DNA from: JANLYC01 sp963750495 | GTDB taxonomy: Bacteria; Actinomycetota; Actinomycetes; Propionibacteriales; Nocardioidaceae | DNA: 64,000 bases | NCBI GenBank assembly: GCA_963750495.1 | Contig: CAVVQV010000008.1 | Location: 310,001-374,000 of the forward strand | Direction: 5' to 3' | In this document: piece by piece, positions 15,972 to 24,284 of the stretch | Numbering within the stretch: position 1 is the stretch's first letter | Layout: every line of letters starts with the position of its first letter | Program-made: the position numbers and the translations under genes | Notes under the pieces: model-generated | What the model saw: only the letters and a program-made list of their open reading frames with translations | What the model was told of the DNA's origin: nothing | The model's database searches: none

Positions 15972-18449
15972 ATGCGCGTCCCCGTGTCGTGGCTGCGCGA
16001 CTACGTTGACCTGCCCGTCGACCTCGACGTCAAGGAGCTTGCCGACCGGCTCACCTTCCTCGGGCTCAAGCTCGAAGCGGTCGAGGCAGCCGGCGCCGAC
16101 GTCACCGGCCCGCTCCTCGTGGGACGGGTGCTGGCCTTCGACGAGGAGGAGCACTCCAACGGCAAGACGATCCGCTGGTGCCAGGTCGATGTCGGTGAGA
16201 GCGAGCCACGCGGCATCGTGTGCGGCGCCCGCAACTTCGCCACCGACGACCTCGTGGTGGTCGCCCTTCCGGGAGCGGTGCTGACCGGCGGGTTCGAGAT
16301 CGCGGCGCGCCAGACCTACGGCCACGTGTCCGACGGCATGATCTGCTCGGCTCGCGAGCTGGGTCTCGGCGACGACCACACCGGCATCATCGTCCTCGCG
16401 CCAGGCTCTGCGAACGTCGGTGCGGAGGCTGCGCCGGTGCTGCACCTGCGCGACGACGTGATCGAGTTCGAGATCAACCCCGACCGGGCCTACGCCCTCT
16501 CGGTCCGTGGCGTCGCCCGGGAGGCGGCGACGGCGTACGGGCTCGAGTTCCGCGATCCCGGGCAGACGTTGCCGGCAGCACCCGCGGGGGAGGGCTACCC
16601 GATCGAGGTCGACGACCCGGCCGGCTGCGACCTGTTCGTCGCGCTGACGGTCGAGGGGTTGGACGCGTCCCGCCCTTCCCCGCGTTGGTTGGCGCGTCGG
16701 GTCCAGCTGGCGGGGATGCGGCCGATCTCGCTGGCCGTCGACGTGACCAACTACGTGATGCTCGAGCTGGGTCAACCCATCCACGGTTACGACCAGGCCA
16801 CCTTGCAGGGTCCGATCGGTGTACGCCGGGCCACTGCGGGTGAGAAGCTCACCACCCTCGACGGGACCACGCGCAAGCTCGACCCCGAGGACCTGCTCAT
16901 CACCGACGACCGTGGCCCTATCGGACTCGCCGGCGTGATGGGAGGGGCTGAGACCGAGATGAGCGCCGCCACGACGTCCGTGGTGATCGAGGCAGCCCAC
17001 TTCGAGCCGGTCACGATCGCCCGCGCCGCCCGTCGGCACAAGCTGCCGAGCGAGGCCTCCAAGCGCTTCGAACGGGGCATCGACCCGACGATCGCACCGG
17101 TGGCCGCCCGCCGCGTCGCCGACCTGCTCGTCGAGCACGGAGGTGGTCGCGTCGCTGCGACGGCGACGGTCCTGGGCGAACCGGCTCCACGGGTACCCAT
17201 CACGATCGACGCGCAGCTCGCTGCACGGGTCGCCGGGTTCGCCATCGCCGACGACACAGCGGCCAAGGCGTTGCGCACCGTGGGGTGCCAGGTCGAGACG
17301 TCCGAAGGCTGCATCACAGCAACCCCGCCGGCCTGGCGTCCCGACCTCAACGACCCCAACGACCTGGTCGAGGAGGTCCTTCGCATCGTCGGTTACCCGC
17401 TGGTGCCCAGTGTGCTGCCGGCAGCCCCGGCCGGCCGGGGCCTCACCAAGCCTCAGCGGCTCCGCCGGCGGGTGGGTATCGCGCTGGCCGCGGCCGGGTA
17501 CGTCGAGGCGCTCGTCTACCCGTTCGTCGGCCCCCGCGACTTCGATGACCTCGGACTCACGGCTGACGACGAGCGACGCAGTGCTCTGCGCGTGGCCAAT
17601 CCGTTGTCGGAGCAGGAGCCCCTCCTGCGCACGACCCTGGTCCCTGGCCTGTTGCGTACGTTGGCCCGCAACGTCAGCCGGGGCCAGGACGGCATCGGGC
17701 TGTTCGAGCTCGGCAGCGTCTTCCTGCCCGGCGTCGCCGGCCGCCCGGCGGCACCCCGCCTCGGGGTCGATCGGGCACCGACGCCGGACGAGCTCAAGGA
17801 GCTGGAGGCTGCGCTACCCGACCAGCCCCTTCATGTGGGTGTGGTGCTGTCCGGCTTGCGCGGTCAGCCGGGGTGGTGGGGCGCTGGTCGCCCCGCGACC
17901 TGGGCGGATGCTGTCGAGGCCGCCCGTGAGGTGGCCCGGTCGATCGGTCTCGCCCTCGAGGTCCAGCCGGCTCAGCACTCGCCCTGGCATCCCGGTCGAT
18001 GTGCGCGGCTGCTCGTCGACGAGACGCCGATCGGCTACGCAGGCGAGCTGCACCCCAAGGTCTGTACGGCATACGACGTCCCCGCTCGGACGGCCGCGCT
18101 CGAGCTCGACCTCGATGCGCTCATGCTGCAGGCGCCCGACCTGACCCTCGCGGCGTCGTTCTCGACGTACCCGGTGGCCAAAGAGGACGTGGCGCTCGTC
18201 GTCGACGCCCAGGTCAGTGCCGCCGACGTCGAGGCAGCGCTGCGCGACGGCGCCGGTGAGCTGTTGGAGTCGGTCCGGCTCTTCGACGTCTACACCGGTG
18301 ACCAGATAGACCTGGGCAAGAAGTCCTTGGCGTTCTCGCTGCGGTTCCGCGCCGCCGACCGCACCCTGACCGAGGCCGAGATCGGGCCGGCCCGCGACCT
18401 TGCCGTGGCCCGCGCCGCCGAGCGGACCGGCGCCGTCCAACGTGTCTGA
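15972..18449 (+). CDS. pheT: Phenylalanyl-tRNA synthetase beta subunit
   Basis: The 825-residue protein starts MRVPVSWLRDYVDLP at ATG 15972, one base after the pheS stop. It has the tRNA-binding OB domain (about 40-150), the B3/B4 editing domain (EINPDRAYALSVRGVAREA, IHGYDQATL), the B5 domain and the inactive synthetase-like core. The C-terminal ferredoxin-fold anticodon-binding domain covers about 730-825 (FSTYPVAKEDVALVVD, GKKSLAFSLRFRAADRTLTE). It binds tRNA-Phe and edits Tyr-tRNA-Phe. The frame is open further upstream, but that is the shadow of pheS. The stop overlaps the start of the dehydrogenase gene. Confidence 0.96.
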   Translation: MRVPVSWLRDYVDLPVDLDVKELADRLTFLGLKLEAVEAAGADVTGPLLVGRVLAFDEEEHSNGKTIRWCQVDVGESEPRGIVCGARNFATDDLVVVALPGAVLTGGFEIAARQTYGHVSDGMICSARELGLGDDHTGIIVLAPGSANVGAEAAPVLHLRDDVIEFEINPDRAYALSVRGVAREAATAYGLEFRDPGQTLPAAPAGEGYPIEVDDPAGCDLFVALTVEGLDASRPSPRWLARRVQLAGMRPISLAVDVTNYVMLELGQPIHGYDQATLQGPIGVRRATAGEKLTTLDGTTRKLDPEDLLITDDRGPIGLAGVMGGAETEMSAATTSVVIEAAHFEPVTIARAARRHKLPSEASKRFERGIDPTIAPVAARRVADLLVEHGGGRVAATATVLGEPAPRVPITIDAQLAARVAGFAIADDTAAKALRTVGCQVETSEGCITATPPAWRPDLNDPNDLVEEVLRIVGYPLVPSVLPAAPAGRGLTKPQRLRRRVGIALAAAGYVEALVYPFVGPRDFDDLGLTADDERRSALRVANPLSEQEPLLRTTLVPGLLRTLARNVSRGQDGIGLFELGSVFLPGVAGRPAAPRLGVDRAPTPDELKELEAALPDQPLHVGVVLSGLRGQPGWWGAGRPATWADAVEAAREVARSIGLALEVQPAQHSPWHPGRCARLLVDETPIGYAGELHPKVCTAYDVPARTAALELDLDALMLQAPDLTLAASFSTYPVAKEDVALVVDAQVSAADVEAALRDGAGELLESVRLFDVYTGDQIDLGKKSLAFSLRFRAADRTLTEAEIGPARDLAVARAAERTGAVQRV

Positions 18450-19157
18450 GTCGCAGCGCCGGGTGGCGCTGGTCACCGGCGGCAGCCGCGGCATCGGCGC
18501 GACGCTGGCCTGCGTGCTCGCCGCGAGCGGCCATGCCGTGGCCGTGTGCGGCCGCGACCAGCAGCGGCTCGATCAGGTGGCGGCCGGCCTGCAGGGCGAG
18601 GCCGTGGCCGTGGCGGCCGACGTGACGGATCCGGACTCAGGTCGAGGCGGTCGTCGCCAGCGGTGACCGGGCGTCTCGGCCCGATCGACGTGCTGGTCAA
18701 CGCCGCGGGGGTCCGCGACCAACGTGCGCTGCCGTGGGAGTCCGACCCGGCCGACTGGTGGCGGACCCTCGAGGTCAACGTCCGTGGGGTGATGCTGATG
18801 ACCTCCGCCGTGCTGCCCGGGATGATCGCCCGCGGACGCGGCCACGTCATCGACCTCGGGTCGGGTGTCGGGTTCCGGGCCGAACCCCGGTACTCGGCGT
18901 ACTCGGTCTCCAAGGCGGCCGCCTACCGCTGGCTCGACAACGTCGCGACGGCACTCGGAGCAGACTCGCCGGTGCGCGTGGTCAACGTCAGCCCGGGACT
19001 GATCCGGACGGACATGACCGAGGAGATGTGGGACGAGTCCGATGACGTCGACTTCGGATCCACCGAACCGGTCGAGACCTTCGTACGCCGCTTCGCCGCC
19101 GGCGAGCTCGACCACCTGCACGGTCGGTTCGTGCACGCCGTCAAGGACGACTACTGA
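18442..19157 (+). pseudogene. Short-chain dehydrogenase/reductase, frameshifted twice
   Basis: From GTG 18442 (overlapping the pheT stop) the protein reads VALVTGGSRGIGATLACVLA, the Rossmann cofactor loop, and DQVAAGLQGEAVAVAADVTDP. At about 18638-18664 two extra bases break the frame: dropping one after GACTCA and one at AGCGGTGACC gives SVEAVVASVTGRLGPIDVLVN. Then come NAAG, EVNVRGVMLMT, the catalytic YSAYSVSKAA (Tyr and Lys) and NVSPGLIRTDM to the stop at 19157. The repaired enzyme is about 237 residues, the normal size of a classical SDR. The substrate is unknown. The rest of the gene is clean, so the two shifts are more likely sequence errors than decay. Confidence 0.82.
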
Positions 19158-19192
19158 CTGCTCGCGCCTGCCATGGGGTGTCGAGGGCGCTG

Positions 19193-19726
19193 TCAGTAGC
19201 CGCCACCACCCGAGGTCGTGTACGCCGCGGACGACGACGAGCCGCCCTTGATCCAGTGGCCATCGATGCCGAGGACCCACCAGAAGCCGCCGGACAGGTT
19301 CAGGCCCTGGCCGGTGATGTCACCCTCACCCTGGTCGCCGACGTAGGTGTACACGGGGAAACCGTCGACGGTCAGCTGCCTGGTCCCGTCGACGCGGTCC
19401 AGGACGCCGAGCTGTGCGGTAACACCGGGCGGCGCTTTCGGCGTGCCCTGCCCGGCCCGGTCCAGCGGCCAGTAGACCAGGCACGAACCGGAGCAGTTGG
19501 ACGCGCCGGGGGAGTCGGCCGCGAACGCGTACAACGTCTTGCCCGCGGAGTCGGTGAGGATCGTGCCGAGCGAGGTGGACGTGGTGCGGAGGCCGACTCC
19601 GGGTCCGGACTGCGGGCTGGTGGCGCCGCCGTCTCCCGACCCGCCGTAGCTGTTGCCGCCTGCGCAGGCCGTGAGCGTGAGCAGGGCGGCCAGCCCCAAC
19701 ACCCGATACGTCGTCTGTCTGGTCAT
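19193..19726 (-). CDS. Lipoprotein with secreted repeats (COG4315 type)
   Basis: The 177-residue protein has a signal peptide with lipobox LTLTAC (Cys21) and then a Gly/Ser-rich linker. Two copies of the short secreted repeat follow: GTILTDSAGKTLYAFAAD with CSGSCLVYWPL, and LTVDGFPVYTYVGD with GFWWVLGIDG. Proteins of this group are exported and anchored outside the membrane; their role is not known, though some are linked to redox or sigma-factor regulons. The ATG is preceded by GGAG. Its promoter has the same TGAACC-N16-CGT signature as the ECF sigma gene nearby, so it is probably a target of that sigma factor. Confidence 0.88.
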   Translation of the reverse strand: MTRQTTYRVLGLAALLTLTACAGGNSYGGSGDGGATSPQSGPGVGLRTTSTSLGTILTDSAGKTLYAFAADSPGASNCSGSCLVYWPLDRAGQGTPKAPPGVTAQLGVLDRVDGTRQLTVDGFPVYTYVGDQGEGDITGQGLNLSGGFWWVLGIDGHWIKGGSSSSAAYTTSGGGGY

Positions 19727-19755
19727 GGTGATCTCCGATCTCGTTGTCCGTCATG

Positions 19756-19783
19756 GACACGTGCTGGAGACCCGGATGGTTCA
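19756..19783 (-). promoter_or_regulatory. ECF-type promoter of the lipoprotein gene
   Basis: On the minus strand TGAACC (19783-19778) and CGTGTC (19761-19756) are separated by exactly 16 bases. The same layout precedes the ECF sigma gene, and it matches the published shape of M. tuberculosis SigL promoters (TGAACC, 16-17 bases, CGT). The transcript would start about 23 bases before the ATG at 19726. Confidence 0.7.
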
Positions 19784-19836
19784 AACGGTGGCCGGTCGCC
19801 GTCTTCCGGACGGCTGAAGCGGTACCACGTGGTGGG

Positions 19837-20547
19837 TCAGCCCCCCGGGCGCAGGTCTGCTGCGTTCGCGCGCAACAGCGTCCGGCCCTGCTCGGTGACC
19901 ACCTGCAGGCCGGTGATGTCGGTGGGGGCCAGGCCGGTATTGCCGGTGACCACGGCCGTGCCGTCGTACCGGGCAACCCAGGTGGCGGCGACCTCGGGCT
20001 CGCCGGAGGTCGCGACGGCGAGCAGCCGGCAGCGTTCACCCGGTCGGACGCCGGAGAGGCTGACGCGCACCTGGCTGCCCGTGTCGACGGCGGTGATGAC
20101 GAAGCTGCCGCGGATGTCGGTCGTGGGGTCTGAGACCGCGGCCACGACGCGACGCGCACCACCGCCTGTGTCCGGTGTGCCGTTCCACGGACCCAGCACG
20201 ATCACGGCGGTCGCAGCCAGAGAGGCCACGGCGGCAGCGCTGCTGAGGCGCAGCCTGCGGGTGCGGTGCCGGGTCGCGGCCGCCCGGTCGGCTTCGGCGA
20301 CCTGGTCGAGGGTTCGACGGAGCAGAGCCGCCGGCAGCGGAGGAAGGTCGTCAGCGACGTCGGAGGCGTCGACACTGCCCAACAGGTCGGGAAGTGGGAT
20401 CAGCTCAGCCCGGATGGCCGCGCAATCCGAGCAGGACGTGACATGGGTCTCGACGGCGCGTCGTTCGGAGGGGTCGGCCAGACCGAGGACAGCGGCACCC
20501 AACAGGGGCCGGATGTCGGCGCAGTCGTTCCGATGGTCGGTCGTCAT
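19837..20547 (-). CDS. Zinc-finger anti-sigma factor (RslA/RskA-like)
   Basis: The 236-residue membrane protein has an N-terminal zinc-binding anti-sigma domain with H35, C39 and C42 in THVTSCSDC, and a basic stretch (RAAATRHRTRRLRLSS). One membrane helix follows near residues 102-120 (AAAVASLAATAVIVLG), and then an extracytoplasmic domain of about 115 residues (RRVVAAVSDPTTDIRGSF to the end). It should hold the neighbouring ECF sigma factor at the membrane until a signal or oxidation of the zinc site frees it. The ATG overlaps the sigma gene stop by four bases (ATGA), so the two are made together. The external domain is of the RskA C-terminal kind. Confidence 0.9.
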   Translation of the reverse strand: MTTDHRNDCADIRPLLGAAVLGLADPSERRAVETHVTSCSDCAAIRAELIPLPDLLGSVDASDVADDLPPLPAALLRRTLDQVAEADRAAATRHRTRRLRLSSAAAVASLAATAVIVLGPWNGTPDTGGGARRVVAAVSDPTTDIRGSFVITAVDTGSQVRVSLSGVRPGERCRLLAVATSGEPEVAATWVARYDGTAVVTGNTGLAPTDITGLQVVTEQGRTLLRANAADLRPGG

Positions 20548-21092
20548 GACGTGACACCTCGCTCGCTCAGCGCCAGCCGCAGGGCGCGCAGGGCGTAGTA
20601 GGCGCGCGACTTCACCGTTCCCGGAGGTATGCCGAGCCGGGAGGCTGCCTCGGCCACGCTGCTCCCGCGGTAGTACGTCTCGATGATGACAGCACGGTGC
20701 TCAGCGCTGAGGGACGTGAGCGCCTCGAGGATGGTCCACGAGCGCAGCGCCTCCTCGATGTCGTCGCGCGTATCGGCGGCCAGCTCGACCCGGTCGCCGC
20801 CGACCTCGCGCGGCCGGGAGCTTCGCGCCCGGACGTCGTCGATGATCACGCGCCGGAGCACGGTCATGAGCCACGCGCGTGCCGAGCCTCTTCCGTCGGC
20901 GAACGCCTCCCGGTGCCGCCAGGCACGCAGGAGTGTCTCCTGGACTGCGTCCTCCGCCCGCTGCGTGTCACCGGCGGTCAGGTGCCGCGCGTACGCGAGC
21001 AGAACCCGCCCGTGCTCGCGGAACAGCTCGGCCACGAGCACATCGCCCGCCGGCAACGGCTGCGGCCCCGAACCGGCGGGCACCACCCTCAT
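20544..21092 (-). CDS. ECF RNA polymerase sigma factor (SigL-like)
   Basis: The 182-residue protein has sigma region 2 (LLAYARHLTAGDTQRAEDAV, QETLLRAWRHREAF, RAWLMTVLRRVIID) and sigma region 4 (LSAEHRAVIIETYYRG, AEAASRLGIPPGTVKSRAYYAL) and nothing else, as group IV sigma factors do. I choose the ATG at 21092 rather than the upstream GTG at 21107. The -10 element of its own promoter lies at 21104-21099, so transcription should begin at or next to this ATG and the message would be leaderless. It is co-translated with its anti-sigma factor. The shared promoter signature points to autoregulation and to control of the lipoprotein gene at 19.2-19.7 kb. The SigL label is by analogy. Confidence 0.92.
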   Translation of the reverse strand: MRVVPAGSGPQPLPAGDVLVAELFREHGRVLLAYARHLTAGDTQRAEDAVQETLLRAWRHREAFADGRGSARAWLMTVLRRVIIDDVRARSSRPREVGGDRVELAADTRDDIEEALRSWTILEALTSLSAEHRAVIIETYYRGSSVAEAASRLGIPPGTVKSRAYYALRALRLALSERGVTS

Positions 21093-21098
21093 GCCTGC

Positions 21099-21126
21099 AC
21101 AACGCACGCGGAACCCGCATGGTTCA
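21099..21126 (-). promoter_or_regulatory. ECF-type autoregulatory promoter of the sigma factor gene
   Basis: On the minus strand TGAACC (21126-21121) and CGTTGT (21104-21099) are separated by exactly 16 bases. The predicted start lies at about 21092, the A of the sigma gene ATG. The same signature precedes the lipoprotein gene at 19726. Confidence 0.7.
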
Positions 21127-21139
21127 CCCAGCGCCGAAC

Positions 21140-21148
21140 TTGCATATA
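21140..21148 (+). promoter_or_regulatory. Possible ArgR half-site before argC
   Basis: TTGCATATA lies 21 bases before the argC ATG. Actinobacterial ARG boxes use TTGCATA-type halves, so this may be where ArgR, encoded in the same operon, acts. A clear second half is not visible. Confidence 0.3.
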
Positions 21149-21169
21149 TCTTCCGTGACCAGAATAATC

Positions 21170-22207
21170 ATGCTGGTGACCGTCACCGTGGCCGTAGCCG
21201 GCGCCAGTGGATATGCCGGGGGAGAGCTCCTCCGACTGCTGCTGGCTCACCCGTCGGTCGAGATCGGTGCCGTGACGGCGGGAGAGTCTGCCGGCACGAC
21301 CGTCGGATCTCATCATCCGCACCTGGTACCGATCGCGGACCGGGTGATCGCGCCGACCGACGGAGCGTCCCTCTCTGGACATGACGTGGTCTTCCTGGCT
21401 CTGCCGCACGGCACGTCCGCCGCCCTGGTCGAGCAGCTGGCGACCGACACCGTGGTGATCGACTGTGGCGCCGACTTCCGCCTGACCGACGATGACGCCT
21501 GGTCGAGGTTCTACGGCGGGTCGCGCGCAGGCGCCTGGCCGTACGGACTGCCCGAGCTGGCAGACCAACGGCAGGTGCTCAGCAGCGCAACCCGGATCGC
21601 CGTGCCGGGGTGTTACCCGACCGTGGCGACGCTGACGATCGCACCAGCCGTCAGCAGTGGGCTGGTGGACACCACCGGCCTGGTCGTGGTCGCCGTGTCC
21701 GGCACGTCCGGTGCCGGCAAGGCCGCCAGGACACATCTGCTCGGTTCCGAGGTCATGGGCTCAGCCTCGGCGTACGGCGTCGGGGGACTGCACCGGCATA
21801 CTCCCGAGATCGAGCAGAACCTGCGCCTGCTCACCAGCGGTCCGGTCAGTGTGTCGTTCACTCCCGTCCTCGCGCCCATGCCGCGCGGCATCCTGGCCAC
21901 CGTCTCGGCGCCGGCTCGGCCCGGCGTGACGGTCGAGGACGTCGAGGCGGCCTACACCGAGGCCTACGACAAGGAGCCATTCGTCCACCGGCTGCCGCCC
22001 GGCCAGTGGCCGCAGACGCAGTCGACGATCGGGTCGAACGCCGTTCACGTCCAGGCGACCCTCGACGATCGGGTCGGCCGGGTCGTCGCGGTCGGCGCGC
22101 TCGACAACCTCACCAAGGGCACTGCTGGCGCCGCGGTGCAGAGCATGAACCTGGCTCTCGGGTACGCCGAGGACGCCGGCCTCACGACCATCGGAACGGC
22201 GCCATGA
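21170..22207 (+). CDS. argC: N-acetyl-gamma-glutamyl-phosphate reductase
   Basis: The 345-residue enzyme reduces N-acetylglutamyl phosphate with NADPH in arginine synthesis. Visible are the NADP loop VAVAGASGYAGGELLRLL, VFLALPHGTSA, the active-site Cys in IAVPGCYPTVATL, VSGTSGAGKAA, and HRHTPEIEQNL with the catalytic His. The end matches the family (DNLTKGTAGAAVQSMNLALG). ATG 21170 is chosen; GTG 21155 in the same frame is also possible, and neither has a strong ribosome binding site. It is the first gene of the argCJBDFRGH operon and diverges from the ECF sigma gene with only about 80 bases between them. The last four bases overlap argJ. Confidence 0.95.
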   Translation: MLVTVTVAVAGASGYAGGELLRLLLAHPSVEIGAVTAGESAGTTVGSHHPHLVPIADRVIAPTDGASLSGHDVVFLALPHGTSAALVEQLATDTVVIDCGADFRLTDDDAWSRFYGGSRAGAWPYGLPELADQRQVLSSATRIAVPGCYPTVATLTIAPAVSSGLVDTTGLVVVAVSGTSGAGKAARTHLLGSEVMGSASAYGVGGLHRHTPEIEQNLRLLTSGPVSVSFTPVLAPMPRGILATVSAPARPGVTVEDVEAAYTEAYDKEPFVHRLPPGQWPQTQSTIGSNAVHVQATLDDRVGRVVAVGALDNLTKGTAGAAVQSMNLALGYAEDAGLTTIGTAP

Positions 22208-23355
22208 CCGTCACCCATCCCCGGGGATTCCGGGCAGCCGGTGTCGCAGCCGGCTTGAAGTCCAGCGGGGCGGAGGATCTCGCCCTGCTGGTCAATGACG
22301 GGCCGCGTGACGTCGTGGCAGCCGTGTGGACGAGCAACCGATGCAAGGCCAACCCGGTGCTGTGGAGCGAGCGGGTGTCCGCGACTGGACGAGCCCGCGT
22401 CGTCGTGGCCAACTCCGGGGGAGCCAACTGCTACACGGGCGCCGCGGGCTTCCAGAACACGCACGCCACGGCGGAGCACGCCGCTGCGGTCCTGGACGTC
22501 GCGCCGATCGAGGTGATCGTGTGCTCGACGGGACTCATCGGGGTCCTCAACGACCGCGACAAGCTGCTGAGCGGGGTCGACCGGGCGGCTGCAGTGCTCA
22601 CCGAGGCCGGCGGTCCCGCTGCTGCTGCCGCCATCATGACCACGGACTCCGTGCCGAAGCAGGCTGTGGTGAGCGCCGGTGACTGGTCGATCGGCGGCAT
22701 GGCCAAAGGTGCCGGCATGCTGGCACCCGGCCTGGCCACGATGCTCGTCTTCCTGACCACCGACGCCGACCTCGACCATGCCACGGCAGACAAGGCCCTC
22801 CGCGCCGTGACGGCCGTGACGTTCGACCGGTTGGACAGCGACGGCTGCATGTCGACCAACGACGCGGTCGTGCTCATGGCGTCCGGCGCCAGCGGCGCGC
22901 GTCCGGCGTACGACGAGTTCGCCGACGCCCTGCGCACGGTGTGCCATGACCTGTCTCAGCAGCTGTTGCGTGACGCCGAGGGTGCCGAGCACGACATCGC
23001 CATCACCGTGGTGGGAGGCGCCACCGAGGAAGACGCGGTCACGGTCGCCCGCTCCGTCGCGCGTAGCAACCTCTTCAAGTGCGCGATCTACGGCCGGGAC
23101 CCGAACTGGGGTCGGATCCTGGCCGCAGTCGGCACCACCGATGCGGTGTTCGACCCGACGGACCTCGACGTCGCGCTCAATGACGTGTGGGTCTGCCGTA
23201 ACAGCGGACTCGGCGCGGACCGCGAGCTCGTGGACCTGTCCGGCCGCGACGTCACCGTCACGGTCGACCTGAAGTCCGGCGACCGGACCGCGACCGTGTG
23301 GACCAACGACCTCACGCATGCCTACGTGCACGAGAACTCGGCGTACGCGTCATGA
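22204..23355 (+). CDS. argJ: Glutamate N-acetyltransferase / amino-acid N-acetyltransferase
   Basis: The 383-residue proenzyme moves the acetyl group from N-acetylornithine to glutamate and may also use acetyl-CoA. The self-cleavage motif is present in KGAGMLAPGLATM, with Thr179 as the new N-terminal nucleophile of the beta chain. Other family marks are VWTSNRCKANPV near the start, VANSGGANCYTGAAG, STGLIGV, and NSAYAS at the end. The overlap with argC (ATGA) and with argB (ATGA) shows tight translational coupling. It closes the acetyl cycle, so a separate ArgE is not expected; none is seen in the operon. Confidence 0.96.
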   Translation: MTVTHPRGFRAAGVAAGLKSSGAEDLALLVNDGPRDVVAAVWTSNRCKANPVLWSERVSATGRARVVVANSGGANCYTGAAGFQNTHATAEHAAAVLDVAPIEVIVCSTGLIGVLNDRDKLLSGVDRAAAVLTEAGGPAAAAAIMTTDSVPKQAVVSAGDWSIGGMAKGAGMLAPGLATMLVFLTTDADLDHATADKALRAVTAVTFDRLDSDGCMSTNDAVVLMASGASGARPAYDEFADALRTVCHDLSQQLLRDAEGAEHDIAITVVGGATEEDAVTVARSVARSNLFKCAIYGRDPNWGRILAAVGTTDAVFDPTDLDVALNDVWVCRNSGLGADRELVDLSGRDVTVTVDLKSGDRTATVWTNDLTHAYVHENSAYAS

Positions 23356-24284
23356 CCGTCGACTGGAAGCAGGTCACCGCCAAGGCCGCCACGCTGGCCG
23401 AGGCGCTGCCGTGGTTGGAGAGGTACCACGGAAAGACAGTCGTCGTGAAGTACGGCGGCAACGCGATGACCGACGACAGCTTGAAGCGCGCGTTCGCCGA
23501 GGACATCGTCTGGCTGCGGTACGCCGGGTTCAAGCCGGTCGTGGTCCATGGCGGCGGACCCCAGATCAGCTCGATGCTCGACCGCCTCGGTATCCAGTCG
23601 GAGTTCCGGGGTGGTCTGCGCGTGACCACGCCCGAGGCGATGGACGTGGTCCGCATGGTGCTCGTGGGACAGGTCGGGCGTGAGCTCGTGGGCCTCATCA
23701 ACGCACACGGACCGCTCGCCGTCGGGCTCTCCGGTGAGGATGCGGGACTCTTCCGTGCGACCCGCACCGGCACCGTCGTCGACGGTGAGGACGTCGACCT
23801 GGGGCTCGTGGGTGAGGTGGCCGAAGTACGCCCTGAGGCCGTGCTCGACCTGATCGCCGCCGGGCGGATCCCCGTGGTGTCGACCGTGGCACCCGATGAG
23901 CTCGGCCAGGTGCACAACGTCAACGCCGACACGGCCGCCGCCGCCCTCGCGGTCGCCCTCGGGGCCGAGAAGCTTCTCGTGCTGACCGACGTCGAGGGCC
24001 TGTACCGCGACTGGCCAGCCAGTGACGACATCATCGGCCAGATCGGGGTCGACGCCCTGCGGGCCCTGATGCCGAGCCTGGCCAGCGGAATGATCCCCAA
24101 GATGACCGCCTGCTTGCGGGCGGTCAGCGAGGGCGTGCCGCGGGCGACCGTCGTCGACGGGCGGGAGCCGCACGCCGTACTGCTCGAGATCTTCACCGAC
24201 GACGGCGTCGGCACCCAGGTACTCCCGGACGCCGAGACCAAGATCCGGACCGCCCTCCGGGCGCGCGACGAGGTGACGACATGA
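23352..24284 (+). CDS. argB: Acetylglutamate kinase
   Basis: The 310-residue kinase phosphorylates N-acetylglutamate. It shows the amino-acid kinase fold: VVVKYGGNAMTD for phosphate, VVVHGGGPQISSML for the substrate, the VGLSGEDAGLF segment, VNADTAAAALAVALGAEKLL, LTDVEGLYRDW, and GMIPKMTACLRAV near the C-terminus. The N-terminal helix (KAATLAEALPWLERYHGK) is of the type found in arginine-sensitive hexameric enzymes, so feedback inhibition is likely; that is inference. ATG 23352 overlaps the argJ stop, and its own stop overlaps argD. Confidence 0.96.
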   Translation: MTVDWKQVTAKAATLAEALPWLERYHGKTVVVKYGGNAMTDDSLKRAFAEDIVWLRYAGFKPVVVHGGGPQISSMLDRLGIQSEFRGGLRVTTPEAMDVVRMVLVGQVGRELVGLINAHGPLAVGLSGEDAGLFRATRTGTVVDGEDVDLGLVGEVAEVRPEAVLDLIAAGRIPVVSTVAPDELGQVHNVNADTAAAALAVALGAEKLLVLTDVEGLYRDWPASDDIIGQIGVDALRALMPSLASGMIPKMTACLRAVSEGVPRATVVDGREPHAVLLEIFTDDGVGTQVLPDAETKIRTALRARDEVTT

